NCBI RefSeq assembly: GCF_936943645.1
Contig: NZ_CAKZJO010000102.1
Location: 47,633 to 111,632 of the forward strand
DNA: 64,000 nt
Direction: 5' to 3'
Origin: an uncultured Bradyrhizobium sp.
GTDB taxonomy: Bacteria > Pseudomonadota > Alphaproteobacteria > Rhizobiales > Xanthobacteraceae
Below, piece by piece: positions 15,028-23,653 of the stretch. Numbering within the stretch: the stretch's first letter is position 1; each line of letters begins with the position of its first letter. Both the position numbers and the translations under genes were made by a program. Under the pieces are notes generated by a model. The model saw nothing but the letters and a program-made list of their open reading frames with translations. It ran no database searches and had not been told where the DNA came from.

Positions 15028-16899
15028 ATGGAATTACCCCTGCTGCATCTCGCCCTGGTCGGCACGCCCAACAGCGGCAAGACCTCGCTGTTCAACGCCC
15101 TGACCGGCAGCCGGCAGAAGGTCGCGAACTATCCCGGCGTCACCGTCGAGCGCAAGGAAGGCTTCTTCGTCACACCCCTGGGACGCCAGGTCTCGGTGGT
15201 CGACCTGCCCGGCACCTATTCGTTGCGCGGCCGCAGCCCGGACGAGGAGATCACCCGCGACTTCGTGCTCGGCAAGGCCTCCGGCGAGACCGTGCCCGAT
15301 CTGGTGCTGTGCGTGGCCGATTCCACCAATCTGCGGCTGACCATCCGCCTGCTGCTCGAGCTCAAGCGCACCGGACGGCCGATGGTCCTCGTGCTCAACA
15401 TGTTCGACATCGCGGCCCGCCGCGGCATCACGGTCGACGTCGAGCGGCTCGCCAAGGAGCTCGGCCTGCCCGTGGTCACCTCGATCGCGGTGCGCAAGGG
15501 CGGCACCGCCGACCTCCTGAAGCTGACCGACGAGATCTCGGCCAAGCTCGCCGCCGAGGCCGAGGACAATAGCTGGCGCGCGCTCAGCGTCGCCGAGCTC
15601 CGCGCGACCCAGCGCGAGGCCGACCGCATCATCGCCGACTGCGTCAGCCTGCCTGCCAGGCCCGACACCTGGACCGCGCGGATCGACGCGGTGGTGCTGC
15701 ATCCGGTCGGCGGCCTCGTCGTGCTGGCGCTGATCCTGTTCGTGATGTTTCAGGCCGTGTTCGCCTGGGCGCAGCCGGCGATGGACCTGCTCAAGTCCGG
15801 CTTCGACATGCTGGGAGAGTTCGTGCAGGCCACCCTGCCCGACGGCCTGTTGCAGAGCTTCCTGCAGAACGGCGTGATCGCGGGCGTCGGCAGCGTGATC
15901 GTGTTCCTGCCGCAGATCATCCTCATCTTCCTGTTCATCCTGCTCTTGGAAGATTTCGGCTACATGGCGCGCGCCGCCTTCCTGATGGACCGCATCATGG
16001 GCGGCGCCGGCTTGCACGGCCGTGCCTTCATTCCGCTGCTGTCGAGCTTTGCCTGCGCGATTCCCGGCATCATGGCGACGCGCGTCATCGACAACAAGCG
16101 CGACCGGCTGACCACGATCCTGATCGCGCCGCTGATGACCTGCTCGGCGCGCATTCCGGTCTACACGTTGATCATCTCCGCCTTCATTCCGGCCAGGGAC
16201 GTCTGGGGCTTCATCAACCTGCAGGGCCTCGTGATGTTCGGCCTCTACGCCGCCGGCATCGTCAGCGCGCTCGCCGTCTCGTTCCTGATCAAGTTCTTCA
16301 TGCTGCGCGACTATGCGCCGGCGCCGTTCATGCTGGAGCTGCCGGACTACAAGATGCCCAGGCTGAAATCGATCGTGATCGGCATCTACACCCGCGCCAA
16401 GATGTTTTTGGTACGCGCCGGCACCACGATCTTCTCGATGATGGTGCTGATCTGGTTCCTGGCCTCGTTCCCGCAGCCGCCTGCAGGCGCGACCGAGCCC
16501 GCCATCGACTTCAGCCTCGCCGCGATCATCGGCAAGGCGCTCGAACCGCTGCTCGCACCCGTCGGCTTCAACTGGCAGATCGCGGTCGCACTGATCCCGG
16601 GCATGGCGGCGCGCGAGGTCGCGGTCGCAGCGCTCGGCACCGTCTATGCGATCGAAGGCGGCAAGGAAGCGGCCGAGCAGATCGGCCAGGTGCTGGCGAC
16701 GAAATGGTCGCTCGCCACCGCCCTGTCGATGCTGGCCTGGTACATCTTCGCCCCGCAATGCGCATCCACGCTGGCCGTGATCCGGCGCGAGACCGGCAGC
16801 TGGGCCTGGATGGCCGTGACCTTCACCTACATGCTGGTGCTGGCCTATGCGGCGAGCCTCGTGACGTACAACGTCGCGGTGGCGCTCGGGGCTGGCTGA
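15028..16899 (+). CDS. feoB: FeoB, ferrous iron transporter
   Basis: This 623-residue inner-membrane Fe(II) transporter has an N-terminal GTP-binding domain: GTPNSGKTSLFNAL (G1, residues about 11-24), DLPGTYSL (G3) and LVLNMFD (G4). A helical linker follows, and then a polytopic region from about residue 215. It is shorter than the 773-residue E. coli protein but within the range for alphaproteobacteria. The gene directly follows feoA, and I see no separate feoC. The ATG at 15028 sits three residues before the first beta strand, as expected. Confidence 0.95.
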   Translation: MELPLLHLALVGTPNSGKTSLFNALTGSRQKVANYPGVTVERKEGFFVTPLGRQVSVVDLPGTYSLRGRSPDEEITRDFVLGKASGETVPDLVLCVADSTNLRLTIRLLLELKRTGRPMVLVLNMFDIAARRGITVDVERLAKELGLPVVTSIAVRKGGTADLLKLTDEISAKLAAEAEDNSWRALSVAELRATQREADRIIADCVSLPARPDTWTARIDAVVLHPVGGLVVLALILFVMFQAVFAWAQPAMDLLKSGFDMLGEFVQATLPDGLLQSFLQNGVIAGVGSVIVFLPQIILIFLFILLLEDFGYMARAAFLMDRIMGGAGLHGRAFIPLLSSFACAIPGIMATRVIDNKRDRLTTILIAPLMTCSARIPVYTLIISAFIPARDVWGFINLQGLVMFGLYAAGIVSALAVSFLIKFFMLRDYAPAPFMLELPDYKMPRLKSIVIGIYTRAKMFLVRAGTTIFSMMVLIWFLASFPQPPAGATEPAIDFSLAAIIGKALEPLLAPVGFNWQIAVALIPGMAAREVAVAALGTVYAIEGGKEAAEQIGQVLATKWSLATALSMLAWYIFAPQCASTLAVIRRETGSWAWMAVTFTYMLVLAYAASLVTYNVAVALGAG

Positions 16900-17100
16900 G
16901 GCCCCTTCAAACCAAAATTGCGAAAACAACCCCATGCACAGTAGACGGGGCTTGTGAAATCAATGGCTTACGCGCAGGCCAAAATCGTCCGCGCAACACA
17001 TTCCGCCCTGTTGACCCGTCGGACAAAACAGGGGCCGCGGGCAGCGTCAGCAGCGTGAACGGCGACACGCCAGGGAAGCGCCGCCGGCACGCGAGGACAC

Positions 17101-17586
17101 TCAGCGCATGCGAAGCCGAACGATCGTTTGCGGCAATGAGGCGAGCAGAAGCACGACGCAAACACCCAGCAGGACGATATCCTTGAACAGGAACTCGCCG
17201 GTGAGATTCCACGCCATCGGATCAGAGGACAGGCTCCATTTCACGACGCCGGGCGTCGTAAAAAAGAACGACCACGTGATCGCGAAGGTGACAACGCCCA
17301 TCAGGGAACCGAGCGCGGACAAGACCGGGTTGAACGCACCGGCCGCGAGCAGCGCCGCAATCACGAATTCGGCGACCCCGAGAACATACGCCTCTCCTCG
17401 CAGGCCGAATACCGACAGCCAGGAGATGAATGGACTATTGCTGATGAACTGAGCGATGCCTTGTGCGGATTGCGGCGTGAATTTCTGCATGCCGAACGAC
17501 ACGAAGATGATGACCATGACCCAGCGGAGGATGGCGAGCAGACGATAAGATCCGTCGCCACTCTCGGCCACGTTGAACCCCTTCAT
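17101..17586 (-). CDS. DUF417 (YkgB/RclC-like) membrane protein
   Basis: This 161-residue protein has four hydrophobic segments (ILRWVMVIIFVSFGMQKF, then three more). It has the DUF417 motifs FGMQKFTPQSAQGI and SPFISWLSVFGLRGEAY. In E. coli the related RclC belongs to the reactive-chlorine response, but the biochemical role is unknown. The start at 17586 (MKGFNVAESG) fits the family. It is last in the minus-strand run that begins with the sulfite-dehydrogenase-like genes, 155 bases after its neighbour, so membership of the same transcript is uncertain. Confidence 0.85.
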   Translation of the reverse strand: MKGFNVAESGDGSYRLLAILRWVMVIIFVSFGMQKFTPQSAQGIAQFISNSPFISWLSVFGLRGEAYVLGVAEFVIAALLAAGAFNPVLSALGSLMGVVTFAITWSFFFTTPGVVKWSLSSDPMAWNLTGEFLFKDIVLLGVCVVLLLASLPQTIVRLRMR

Positions 17587-17741
17587 GAGACAATTTCTCC
17601 CGGCTTGCGCGTGCGTCCACGTGCGAACGAAACGTTCGCTGCGAGGCATTACGGGGGGAAAGCTCGCCTCGTTACCTGCACCCGCGGCTGCGCCGATCAC
17701 AGCTGCGTGCACGCCGCCTCACCGCGACAAAAACCGGCCCG

Positions 17742-18059
17742 TCAGCGCGAGCGGGCTTGCCCGTCGTCCTGATCGCGCTCCGGCTCCTCGATCAGCACGG
17801 CAGGCTCGTCATAGCCTTTGCGGCTGCTGTAGAACACCAGCGCCATCAGGCCGACGCCGACCACCAGCGAGAACACGACGCCCAGCACCAGCGCGACATA
17901 GCCCGACGCAGGAACGCTGGTGTTGGTGCTGGTCCAGCCGAGATAGCCGAGGACGCTCGCGGCGACGAGCATCGCGCACAACACCGCGATGACCAGCCAT
18001 CTGGCGAGGTTGCCCCCATACGAGGCGGATGGCGCCGGTTGTTGGTCAGTGGCGTTCAT
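17742..18059 (-). CDS. Small two-helix membrane protein, unrecognised
   Basis: This 105-residue protein has two clear membrane segments (WLVIAVLCAMLVAASVLGYL near 21-40 and VALVLGVVFSLVVGVGLMAL near 56-75). Its acidic, probably cytoplasmic tail contains EEPERDQDDGQ. I do not recognise a family. It starts at 18059 behind GGAGAAGCTCC, 29 bases after the DUF302 gene, and is likely cotranscribed with the sulfite dehydrogenase genes. A role as a membrane anchor for the periplasmic redox proteins is conceivable but only guessed. Confidence 0.7.
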   Translation of the reverse strand: MNATDQQPAPSASYGGNLARWLVIAVLCAMLVAASVLGYLGWTSTNTSVPASGYVALVLGVVFSLVVGVGLMALVFYSSRKGYDEPAVLIEEPERDQDDGQARSR

Positions 18060-18088
18060 GGAGCTTCTCCTCGATAGGACGTCGTGAC

Positions 18089-18559
18089 CTAAGGTGCAGT
18101 AGCCTTGGTCGCGATCGCATGCAGAGCGCCCGTCATCGCCGTGACGGCGGCCTTCGCCGGCTCGCCGACGCCATGACGCCCGGCGAGATAGGCGGGATCG
18201 TTGTAGCTCAGCCATGTCGCGCCCTGCTCGTCCTGCCAGACCAGCGCCTTCAGCGGCAGGTCGATGCCGACCGTCTGCACCTGCTGCATCAACGGGGTCC
18301 CGCCCTTGGCGTTACCGAAGATGAGGAGATCGGTCGGCCGCAGCGGCAAGCCGACTGCGGTGGCGCCGGCGGCGTGATCGACATGGGCGAACACGGTGAG
18401 GCCCTTGGCTTTCACCTCGGCCTCCAGCCGCTTCATGGTGTCGTCGGGTCCGAAACTGCTCTTGATGGTGATGAGTCCGTCTGCGGCCATTGCCTGGGTC
18501 TCCCATGAACATGTCGCTGCGATCAGAACGAGGATCCTGAACAGTGCCGAAAGCCTCAT
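18089..18559 (-). CDS. Exported DUF302 protein
   Basis: This 156-residue protein has a signal peptide (FRILVLIAATCSWETQAMA) and a DUF302 domain: FDDTMKRLEAEVKAKGL-like opening, VFAHVDHAAGA, LLIFGNAKGGTPLMQ, and the late LPLKALVWQDEQG motif. The domain is found in proteins of sulfur-oxidising and metal-stress loci, and its activity is unknown. It starts seven bases after the cytochrome c stop, in an operon with the molybdoenzyme. Confidence 0.88.
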   Translation of the reverse strand: MRLSALFRILVLIAATCSWETQAMAADGLITIKSSFGPDDTMKRLEAEVKAKGLTVFAHVDHAAGATAVGLPLRPTDLLIFGNAKGGTPLMQQVQTVGIDLPLKALVWQDEQGATWLSYNDPAYLAGRHGVGEPAKAAVTAMTGALHAIATKATAP

Positions 18560-18566
18560 CGCCCGC

Positions 18567-19115
18567 TCACTTCCTGCGGAACAGTTTGGCGGGATCGAAC
18601 TCCGGCTGTGGAATGAAGCCGTCGCGATTGGGCATCCTGATCCTCGGCAGACTGTCCTTGTCGACCTTGCCGTCGGCGGGAATGATGCCGTTGAGGCTCA
18701 GGATGTAGGCGGTGACGGCATAGGTCTCGTCGGTGCTGAGCGAACCCGGCGTCGGATAGGGCATCGCGCGATGGATGTAGTCGTACAAGGTCGTCGCATA
18801 GGGCCAGAAGCTGCCGACGGTCTTGACGGGCGTGTTGGATGCGAGTGTGCCCTGCCCTCCGGCGAGACGATCCTTGATGCCGCCCTGGCCGTTGTCGCCA
18901 TGACAAGCCGCGCAATTGTCAGCGAAGACTTGCTTGCCCAGCACCGCCGTTCCGCTGCCGTCGGGCAGGCCTTTCCCGTCCGGGCCGACGTCGATGTCCC
19001 ACAGCTTGATCTCGGCCGGCGTCGCTGGCCGGCCGAAGTCGAATGCCAACGCGGGGGCGGCGAGCAGGCCGACCGTGAGGATGCCGGCGAGAAGCAGCTT
19101 GTCATGCGAGGACAT
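18567..19115 (-). CDS. Periplasmic monohaem cytochrome c, electron acceptor of the sulfite dehydrogenase
   Basis: This 182-residue protein has a signal peptide (LLLAGILTVGLLAAPALA). It has a single haem-binding CAACH at residues 68-72, with a likely axial methionine near 118 (RAMPYPTPGSLS). It starts inside the preceding molybdoenzyme gene (14-base overlap), which strongly suggests it accepts electrons from that enzyme, as SorB or SoxD-type subunits do. It is smaller than classical dihaem SoxD. The start at 19115 gives the signal peptide directly. Confidence 0.88.
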   Translation of the reverse strand: MSSHDKLLLAGILTVGLLAAPALAFDFGRPATPAEIKLWDIDVGPDGKGLPDGSGTAVLGKQVFADNCAACHGDNGQGGIKDRLAGGQGTLASNTPVKTVGSFWPYATTLYDYIHRAMPYPTPGSLSTDETYAVTAYILSLNGIIPADGKVDKDSLPRIRMPNRDGFIPQPEFDPAKLFRRK

Positions 19116-20385
19116 TGCGGACCCTCCCGGTCTCGTCGATGCTCCAGGTCTGCTGGGCGTTGTAGTGAAACAGTGCATTGGTCCCCATCGCCGCGATGAA
19201 GGCCTGCCGGTCCGGCTGGACGTTGCCCTGCTCATCGATGGAGCGGCTCACGATCTTGGTCGGTTTGCCATCCCAGACCCAATCCATCTGGAAGCGCACC
19301 TGCGCCCTGGACAGGACCGGCTGAGCCAGTTGCGCCTGCTTCCAGGTCTTCGCGCCGTCGGTCGAGACCTCGACCTTGGCGATCTTGCCATGGCCGCTCC
19401 AGGCGAGGCCCGAGATGCGGATATAGCCCGGCTGAATCTGCATCATGCCCGAGGGCTGCGTGATGACGGAGTTGGTTTCCATTCGCAGCTGGAATTGCCG
19501 CGCCTTGCCGCTTGCAAGCAATTGCGTATAGCGCGCCGTCTCCCAGCGCGTCATCCAGGGCTCGTTGCCGAACTTGAGGCGACGCAGCCATTTGATGTTG
19601 AGGTTGCCTTCGAAGCCCGGCATCACCAGACGGATCGGAAAGCCGTGCGCGGGCCGCAGCGGCTCGCCGTTCTGCCCGTAGGCGACGAAGGCTTCGTTCA
19701 TGATCTCGTCGGTCAGCGGAATGCTGCGATCGACGCCTGCGCCGTCGCCGCCTTCCGCCAGCATCCAGTTCGCGCTCTTGTCCCTCGCAACGAGGTCGAT
19801 CAGGAATTTGAGCGGAACGCCGGTCCATTCATTGGTGCTGACGAGGCCATGCGTGTTCTGCACCGTGACGTCGGGGTCGGCTTTCTTCCAGTTCTCCCAG
19901 CCGTTCCCGGTGCACTCGATGAACACGACGCGCGTCACCGACGGCATCCGCTTCAGGTCCTCGACGCTGAACACCAGCGGCTTCGATACCAGACCATGGA
20001 TCAGCAGCCGGTGTTGCGCCGGATCGATGTCGGGCACGCCGGAATGGCTGCGCTCGTAGTGCAGATCGGTCGGCGTGATATTGCCGACGAGCTTCTGGTG
20101 CGGGGTCTTGGAATTGATGGCGTCGCCCGGATCGACGTTGCGCTTGCCCGGGGTGGCCTCGGGGATGCGGTCGAGCTTGACAAAACGGGAGCGCTCGCTG
20201 TGCGCGCCGAGATCGGCGCCGGGCCCGCGGTCCGGAACGTCCGCAAGCGTTTCGGCGCCTGCCGCTTCGCTCGCAACCGCACCAAGGATGCCTGCCGAGA
20301 GGCCACCCACGAAGCCGCGCCGCGACACGTGCGCCGGGCGCGGCAACAAATCGATCGAAGATTCAATCGGCATTTTGGACGTCAT
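19102..20385 (-). CDS. Sulfite dehydrogenase, SoxC-like molybdenum subunit
   Basis: This 427-residue member of the sulfite-oxidase family is exported by Tat (SRRGFVGGLSAG, residues 21-32). Molybdenum-ligand Cys158 lies in VVFIECTGNGWENW. SNEWTGVPL-like (VSTNEWTGVPLKFL), HGFPIRLVMPGFEGN and a C-terminal dimerisation domain follow. It oxidises sulfite or a sulfane-sulfur intermediate in the periplasm. The neighbouring cytochrome and the absence of soxXYZAB suggest a stand-alone sulfite detoxification or energy system rather than a full Sox pathway. The gene overlaps the cytochrome gene by 14 bases. Confidence 0.9.
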   Translation of the reverse strand: MTSKMPIESSIDLLPRPAHVSRRGFVGGLSAGILGAVASEAAGAETLADVPDRGPGADLGAHSERSRFVKLDRIPEATPGKRNVDPGDAINSKTPHQKLVGNITPTDLHYERSHSGVPDIDPAQHRLLIHGLVSKPLVFSVEDLKRMPSVTRVVFIECTGNGWENWKKADPDVTVQNTHGLVSTNEWTGVPLKFLIDLVARDKSANWMLAEGGDGAGVDRSIPLTDEIMNEAFVAYGQNGEPLRPAHGFPIRLVMPGFEGNLNIKWLRRLKFGNEPWMTRWETARYTQLLASGKARQFQLRMETNSVITQPSGMMQIQPGYIRISGLAWSGHGKIAKVEVSTDGAKTWKQAQLAQPVLSRAQVRFQMDWVWDGKPTKIVSRSIDEQGNVQPDRQAFIAAMGTNALFHYNAQQTWSIDETGRVRNVLA

Positions 20386-20572
20386 GCGATCTCCCGATTC
20401 ATCATCGTGCCTTTTTGAAAAGGCCCTGCGCTCCCCGTGTCGTGACGTTTACCAGCCACCACGACAATTGCTTGTTAGGTTGTGTTAGAAGCCATTAGCG
20501 GCGACGGATGCGAAACCTCGGCGCAGATGCGGTATCAGGGCGGCGCGCGGGAATGCATGAGCGGCAGGCGGC

Positions 20573-21463
20573 ATGGATCACTTCAGCACCAACAGATTGA
20601 CCGCCGAAAGGCTGAATGAAGATCACCTCGCCGATCTCGTCGCGCTGCATCTGGATTCCGATGTCGCTCGCTACATCGGCGGCGTGCGCTCGGCGGAAAC
20701 CACCGAGAAATACCGGGCAACCAACATGGCCCATTGGGACCGGCACGGCTTCGGCCTGTGGGCGCTGCGAACCAAGGACGGGGCGTTCGCCGGACGTGCG
20801 GGGTTCCGGCACATCGAGGTAGACGACACCGACGAGATCGAGATTGCCTATGCGTTCGTGCGCGGCATCTGGGGCCGGGGCTATGCCAGCGAGATCGCAG
20901 CCGCGATCACGGAGATCGGGCTGTCGCAGCTCGCGCTGCCATCCCTCATCGGCATCGTGAAAGTCGGAAACGCTGCATCCCGCCGTGTGCTCGAAAAATC
21001 GAACTATTTGCGCGAGCGGAGCACGAACCGTCACGGCGAGGACGTCGTGATCTACCGCATCCGGGGTCGAGCGCCATCACCTGCCGCGATGGCGCAGCGC
21101 CTCGACGATGATCTTGAAGGCCGGCGCGTTCTGGCGCCGGCTCGGATAGTAGATGTGGTAGCCGTCGAAGGTCGGCGACCAGTCGTCCAGCGCGATGACG
21201 AGATCGCCCGACACGATATGGCCCTTCACGATGTTCTCGGGGACATAGGCGATGCCGTATCCCTTCAAGGCTGCCTCGACCTGGGCGTAGGTGCTGTTGA
21301 ACGTCAATTGTCCATCGACGCGGACGCGGAGCTCCTGGCCGCGCTTGGCGAACTCCCATGCGTAAAGCCCACCTGCCCGTTCCATTCGCAGGTTGATGCA
21401 CCTGTGCCCGACGAGTTCGTGAGGATGCTTCGGCGCGCGATGCTCGGCGAAGTAGCCGGGTGA
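20573..21463 (+). CDS. GNAT acetyltransferase with a runaway C-terminus
   Basis: Residues 1-165 are a RimJ/RimL-like GNAT domain: FSTNRLTAERL, EIAYAFVRGIWGRGYASE (acetyl-CoA loop) and VKVGNAASRRVLEKSNY. Normal members stop soon after. Here no stop occurs at the domain end. The frame continues for about 130 more residues over DNA that codes, on the other strand, for the LysR protein (21077-21463). The tail has the Arg/Asp/Ala-rich look of antisense translation and is unlikely to be selected. Either the stop was lost recently or the product carries a nonsense tail. Confidence 0.75.
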   Translation: MDHFSTNRLTAERLNEDHLADLVALHLDSDVARYIGGVRSAETTEKYRATNMAHWDRHGFGLWALRTKDGAFAGRAGFRHIEVDDTDEIEIAYAFVRGIWGRGYASEIAAAITEIGLSQLALPSLIGIVKVGNAASRRVLEKSNYLRERSTNRHGEDVVIYRIRGRAPSPAAMAQRLDDDLEGRRVLAPARIVDVVAVEGRRPVVQRDDEIARHDMALHDVLGDIGDAVSLQGCLDLGVGAVERQLSIDADAELLAALGELPCVKPTCPFHSQVDAPVPDEFVRMLRRAMLGEVAG

Positions 21464-21973
21464 AGCCACGGCCACCAGACGCCAATCCGGTCCGATCCGC
21501 ACCGCGACCATGTCCTTTTCGACGCTCTCGCCGAGACGGACGCCGGCATCAAATCCCTCCTCGACGATATTGCGAAATCCGCTGTCGAGGCTGACTTCGA
21601 GCTTGATGTCCGGATAGTCCTTCAGAACCCGCTCCAGCTTCGGCCACACCACGCTTTCGAAGGCATGGTTCGAGAGCGTCATCCTGATCCGCCCGGACGG
21701 CTTGTCACGGAACGCCATGAGGTCGGCGATGTCCGCCTCGATCTCCGCGATGCGCGGCGCCAGGGATTGCCGCAGCCGCTCGCCGGCTTCCGTCAGGCCG
21801 ACGCTGCGGGTCGTCCGCGTCAGCAGCCGGATACCCATCTGCTCCTCGAGACGCTTGATGGTGTGGCTCAGCGTCGACTGGGCGATGCCGAGCTTGGCCG
21901 CCGCCTTGGTGAAGCTGAGCTCCCTGGCGATGGTGAGGAAGGTGAGAAGATCGTTGAAATCCTGCCTGGCCAT
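21077..21973 (-). CDS. LysR-family transcriptional regulator
   Basis: This 298-residue regulator has the N-terminal helix-turn-helix LSFTKAAAKLGIAQSTLSHTIKRLE (shown in pieces: AAAKLGIAQSTLS is the recognition region). A linker follows, and then a substrate-binding domain from about 90, ending in the CrgA-like style (GYGIAYVPENIVKG...DGYHIYYPSRRQNAPA). It is divergent from an alcohol dehydrogenase-cupin pair and presumably controls it. A classical T-N11-A site lies in the intergenic region. Its last 387 bases are overlapped antisense by the tail of the acetyltransferase gene. Confidence 0.92.
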   Translation of the reverse strand: MARQDFNDLLTFLTIARELSFTKAAAKLGIAQSTLSHTIKRLEEQMGIRLLTRTTRSVGLTEAGERLRQSLAPRIAEIEADIADLMAFRDKPSGRIRMTLSNHAFESVVWPKLERVLKDYPDIKLEVSLDSGFRNIVEEGFDAGVRLGESVEKDMVAVRIGPDWRLVAVASPGYFAEHRAPKHPHELVGHRCINLRMERAGGLYAWEFAKRGQELRVRVDGQLTFNSTYAQVEAALKGYGIAYVPENIVKGHIVSGDLVIALDDWSPTFDGYHIYYPSRRQNAPAFKIIVEALRHRGR

Positions 21974-22029
21974 GATTGTCCGCCTGCGGAGGCTTTCGAT
22001 TTATGTCTCCGATCGATCAATGCAAGCAG

Positions 22030-22044
22030 ATTATTGCGTCTAAT
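22030..22044 (+). promoter_or_regulatory. LysR-type operator ATTA-N7-TAAT
   Basis: ATTA (22030-22033) and TAAT (22041-22044) form the T-N11-A dyad typical of LysR binding sites, between the divergent LysR start (21973) and the dehydrogenase start (22096). Evidence is the pattern and the position only. Confidence 0.5.
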
Positions 22045-22095
22045 CCGGCAGCTCTGCATCGGCTATCTCCTGACGCTCATGCGAAAGGTTCAGCC

Positions 22096-23115
22096 ATGCT
22101 CGCAACACTGATGTACGGCCCCGGCGACATTCGCTGCGAAGCGGTCGACGATCCCAGGATTCTGAAGCCCACCGACGCCATCATCAAGCTGTCGGCGACC
22201 TGCATCTGCGGGTCCGACCTCTGGCCCTATCGCGGCCTGCAGCCGATCGCCGGCACTGCACAGCATATGGGCCACGAATATTGCGGCGTGGTCGTCGAGG
22301 TCGGAAGCGCAGTGAAGACGGTGCGGCCCGGGCAGTTCGTCGTCGGCTCGTTCTGCATCTCCGACAACACCTGCCCGCATTGCCGCTTCGGCTTCCACTC
22401 CTCCTGCGTCCAGCGCGAATTCATGTCCGGCGCGCAAGCTCCTTTCGCGCGCGTTCCGCTGGCCGACGGCACGCTGGTGGCCACCGCGGAGCTTCCCTCA
22501 CCCGATCTCGTTGCCGACCTGCTCGCCACCTCCGACGTTCTTGGCACCGGCTGGTATGCCGCCGATGCCGCCAACGTGCGCGAGGGATCGACCGCAGTCG
22601 TGGTTGGCGACGGCGCCGTCGGGCTGATGGGCGTGCTGGCGGCCAAAGAGATGGGCGCCGAGCGGATCATCGCCATGAGCCGCCACAAGACGCGGCAACA
22701 ACTCGCGATCGAATTCGGCGCCACGGACATCGTCGCCGAGCGTGGCGACGAAGGCATCGCCCGCATCAAGGATCTCACCGACGGCATCGGCGCCGAGTCC
22801 GTCCTGGAGTGCGTCGGCACGCAGGAATCGATGACGCAGGCAATCGCCTGCTCGCGGCCCGGCGGCTCGATCGGCTATGTCGGCGTCCCGCACGGCGTGA
22901 CCTTCGACGGCCAGGCGATGTTTTTCGCACAGCGGCGGATGCTCGGGGGACCGGCGCCGGTGCGGCGCTTCCTGCCGGACCTGATCGACCGCGTGCTCGC
23001 CGGCAAGATCAAGCCGGGAAAGGTGTTCGATCTCAGGCTGCCGCTGTCCGACGTCGCCGAAGGATACCGCGCCATGGACGAGCGGCGCGCGATCAAGACG
23101 ATGCTGATGCTCTGA
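22096..23115 (+). CDS. Zinc-dependent alcohol dehydrogenase family protein
   Basis: This 339-residue medium-chain dehydrogenase has catalytic-zinc Cys38 in CICGSDLWPYRG and GHEYCGVV with the next ligands. A Cys-rich structural-zinc loop (CISDNTCPHCRFGFHSSC) follows, and then the Rossmann motif VVGDGAVGLMGVLAA. The substrate is unknown. The start at 22096 follows GAAAGG and gives the family N-terminus MLATLMYGPGD. It is transcribed divergently from the LysR gene and followed 10 bases later by a cupin, a combination seen in many proteobacteria. Confidence 0.92.
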   Translation: MLATLMYGPGDIRCEAVDDPRILKPTDAIIKLSATCICGSDLWPYRGLQPIAGTAQHMGHEYCGVVVEVGSAVKTVRPGQFVVGSFCISDNTCPHCRFGFHSSCVQREFMSGAQAPFARVPLADGTLVATAELPSPDLVADLLATSDVLGTGWYAADAANVREGSTAVVVGDGAVGLMGVLAAKEMGAERIIAMSRHKTRQQLAIEFGATDIVAERGDEGIARIKDLTDGIGAESVLECVGTQESMTQAIACSRPGGSIGYVGVPHGVTFDGQAMFFAQRRMLGGPAPVRRFLPDLIDRVLAGKIKPGKVFDLRLPLSDVAEGYRAMDERRAIKTMLML

Positions 23116-23125
23116 GGACGATGAC

Positions 23126-23632
23126 ATGATCTCGCGCCGCCGCCTGATGGGAGGCGCAGGCTCCTTCGCCGCTCTCTCCGCATCCGGACCGGCAACAGCA
23201 GGCGCAAGCAGTGTGGCCAAGCAAGGGAGACAGTCGATGCAGATCAAACGCGGTGGGGATCAGCCATCCCAAAAAGGGCCGGAAGCGTGGTTCACCGGAC
23301 AGGTGCGCATCGATCCGCTGCATTCAGCGGTCGAGCCGGCGCGCGCGGCAGCCGCCAGCGTCACCTTCGAACCGGGCGCCCGGACCGCGTGGCACACCCA
23401 TCCTCTGGGCCAGACGCTGATCGTGACGGCGGGCTCAGGCCGCGCCCAGACATGGGGTGGACCGGTCGAGGAATTGCGGCCGGGCGATGTGGTCTGGTTT
23501 GCGCCGGGCGAGAAGCACTGGCACGGGGCGGGTGCCACGACGGCGATGACGCACATCGCCATGCAGGAGCAGCAGAACGGCAAGACCGTCGACTGGCTGG
23601 AGCACGTCAGCGACGAACAATATCGCGGCTGA
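23126..23632 (+). CDS. Exported cupin-domain protein
   Basis: This 168-residue protein has a Tat-like signal (SRRRLMGGAGSFAALSASG) and one cupin barrel. Its metal-binding residues are in RTAWHTHPLGQTLIV and the second motif is GDVVWFAPGEKHWHGA. It resembles the small cupins related to (R)-mandelonitrile lyase and quinol-type dioxygenase-like proteins; activity cannot be assigned. An internal ATG at 23237 (MQIKRGGDQP) would give a cytoplasmic form of 131 residues, which many homologs resemble. It is cotranscribed with the dehydrogenase. Confidence 0.85.
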   Translation: MISRRRLMGGAGSFAALSASGPATAGASSVAKQGRQSMQIKRGGDQPSQKGPEAWFTGQVRIDPLHSAVEPARAAAASVTFEPGARTAWHTHPLGQTLIVTAGSGRAQTWGGPVEELRPGDVVWFAPGEKHWHGAGATTAMTHIAMQEQQNGKTVDWLEHVSDEQYRG

Positions 23633-23653
23633 CGAAGAAGAAGCCGGTAAGCC

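Noticed and set aside
15034..16935. Long minus-strand frame opposite feoB
   Set aside because: His/Arg/Gln-rich shadow of a hydrophobic transporter; the plus strand carries all FeoB GTPase motifs.
18567..20385. Complete Sox thiosulfate-oxidation locus
   Set aside because: Only the SoxC-like enzyme and a monohaem cytochrome are present; soxXYZAB are not in the window.
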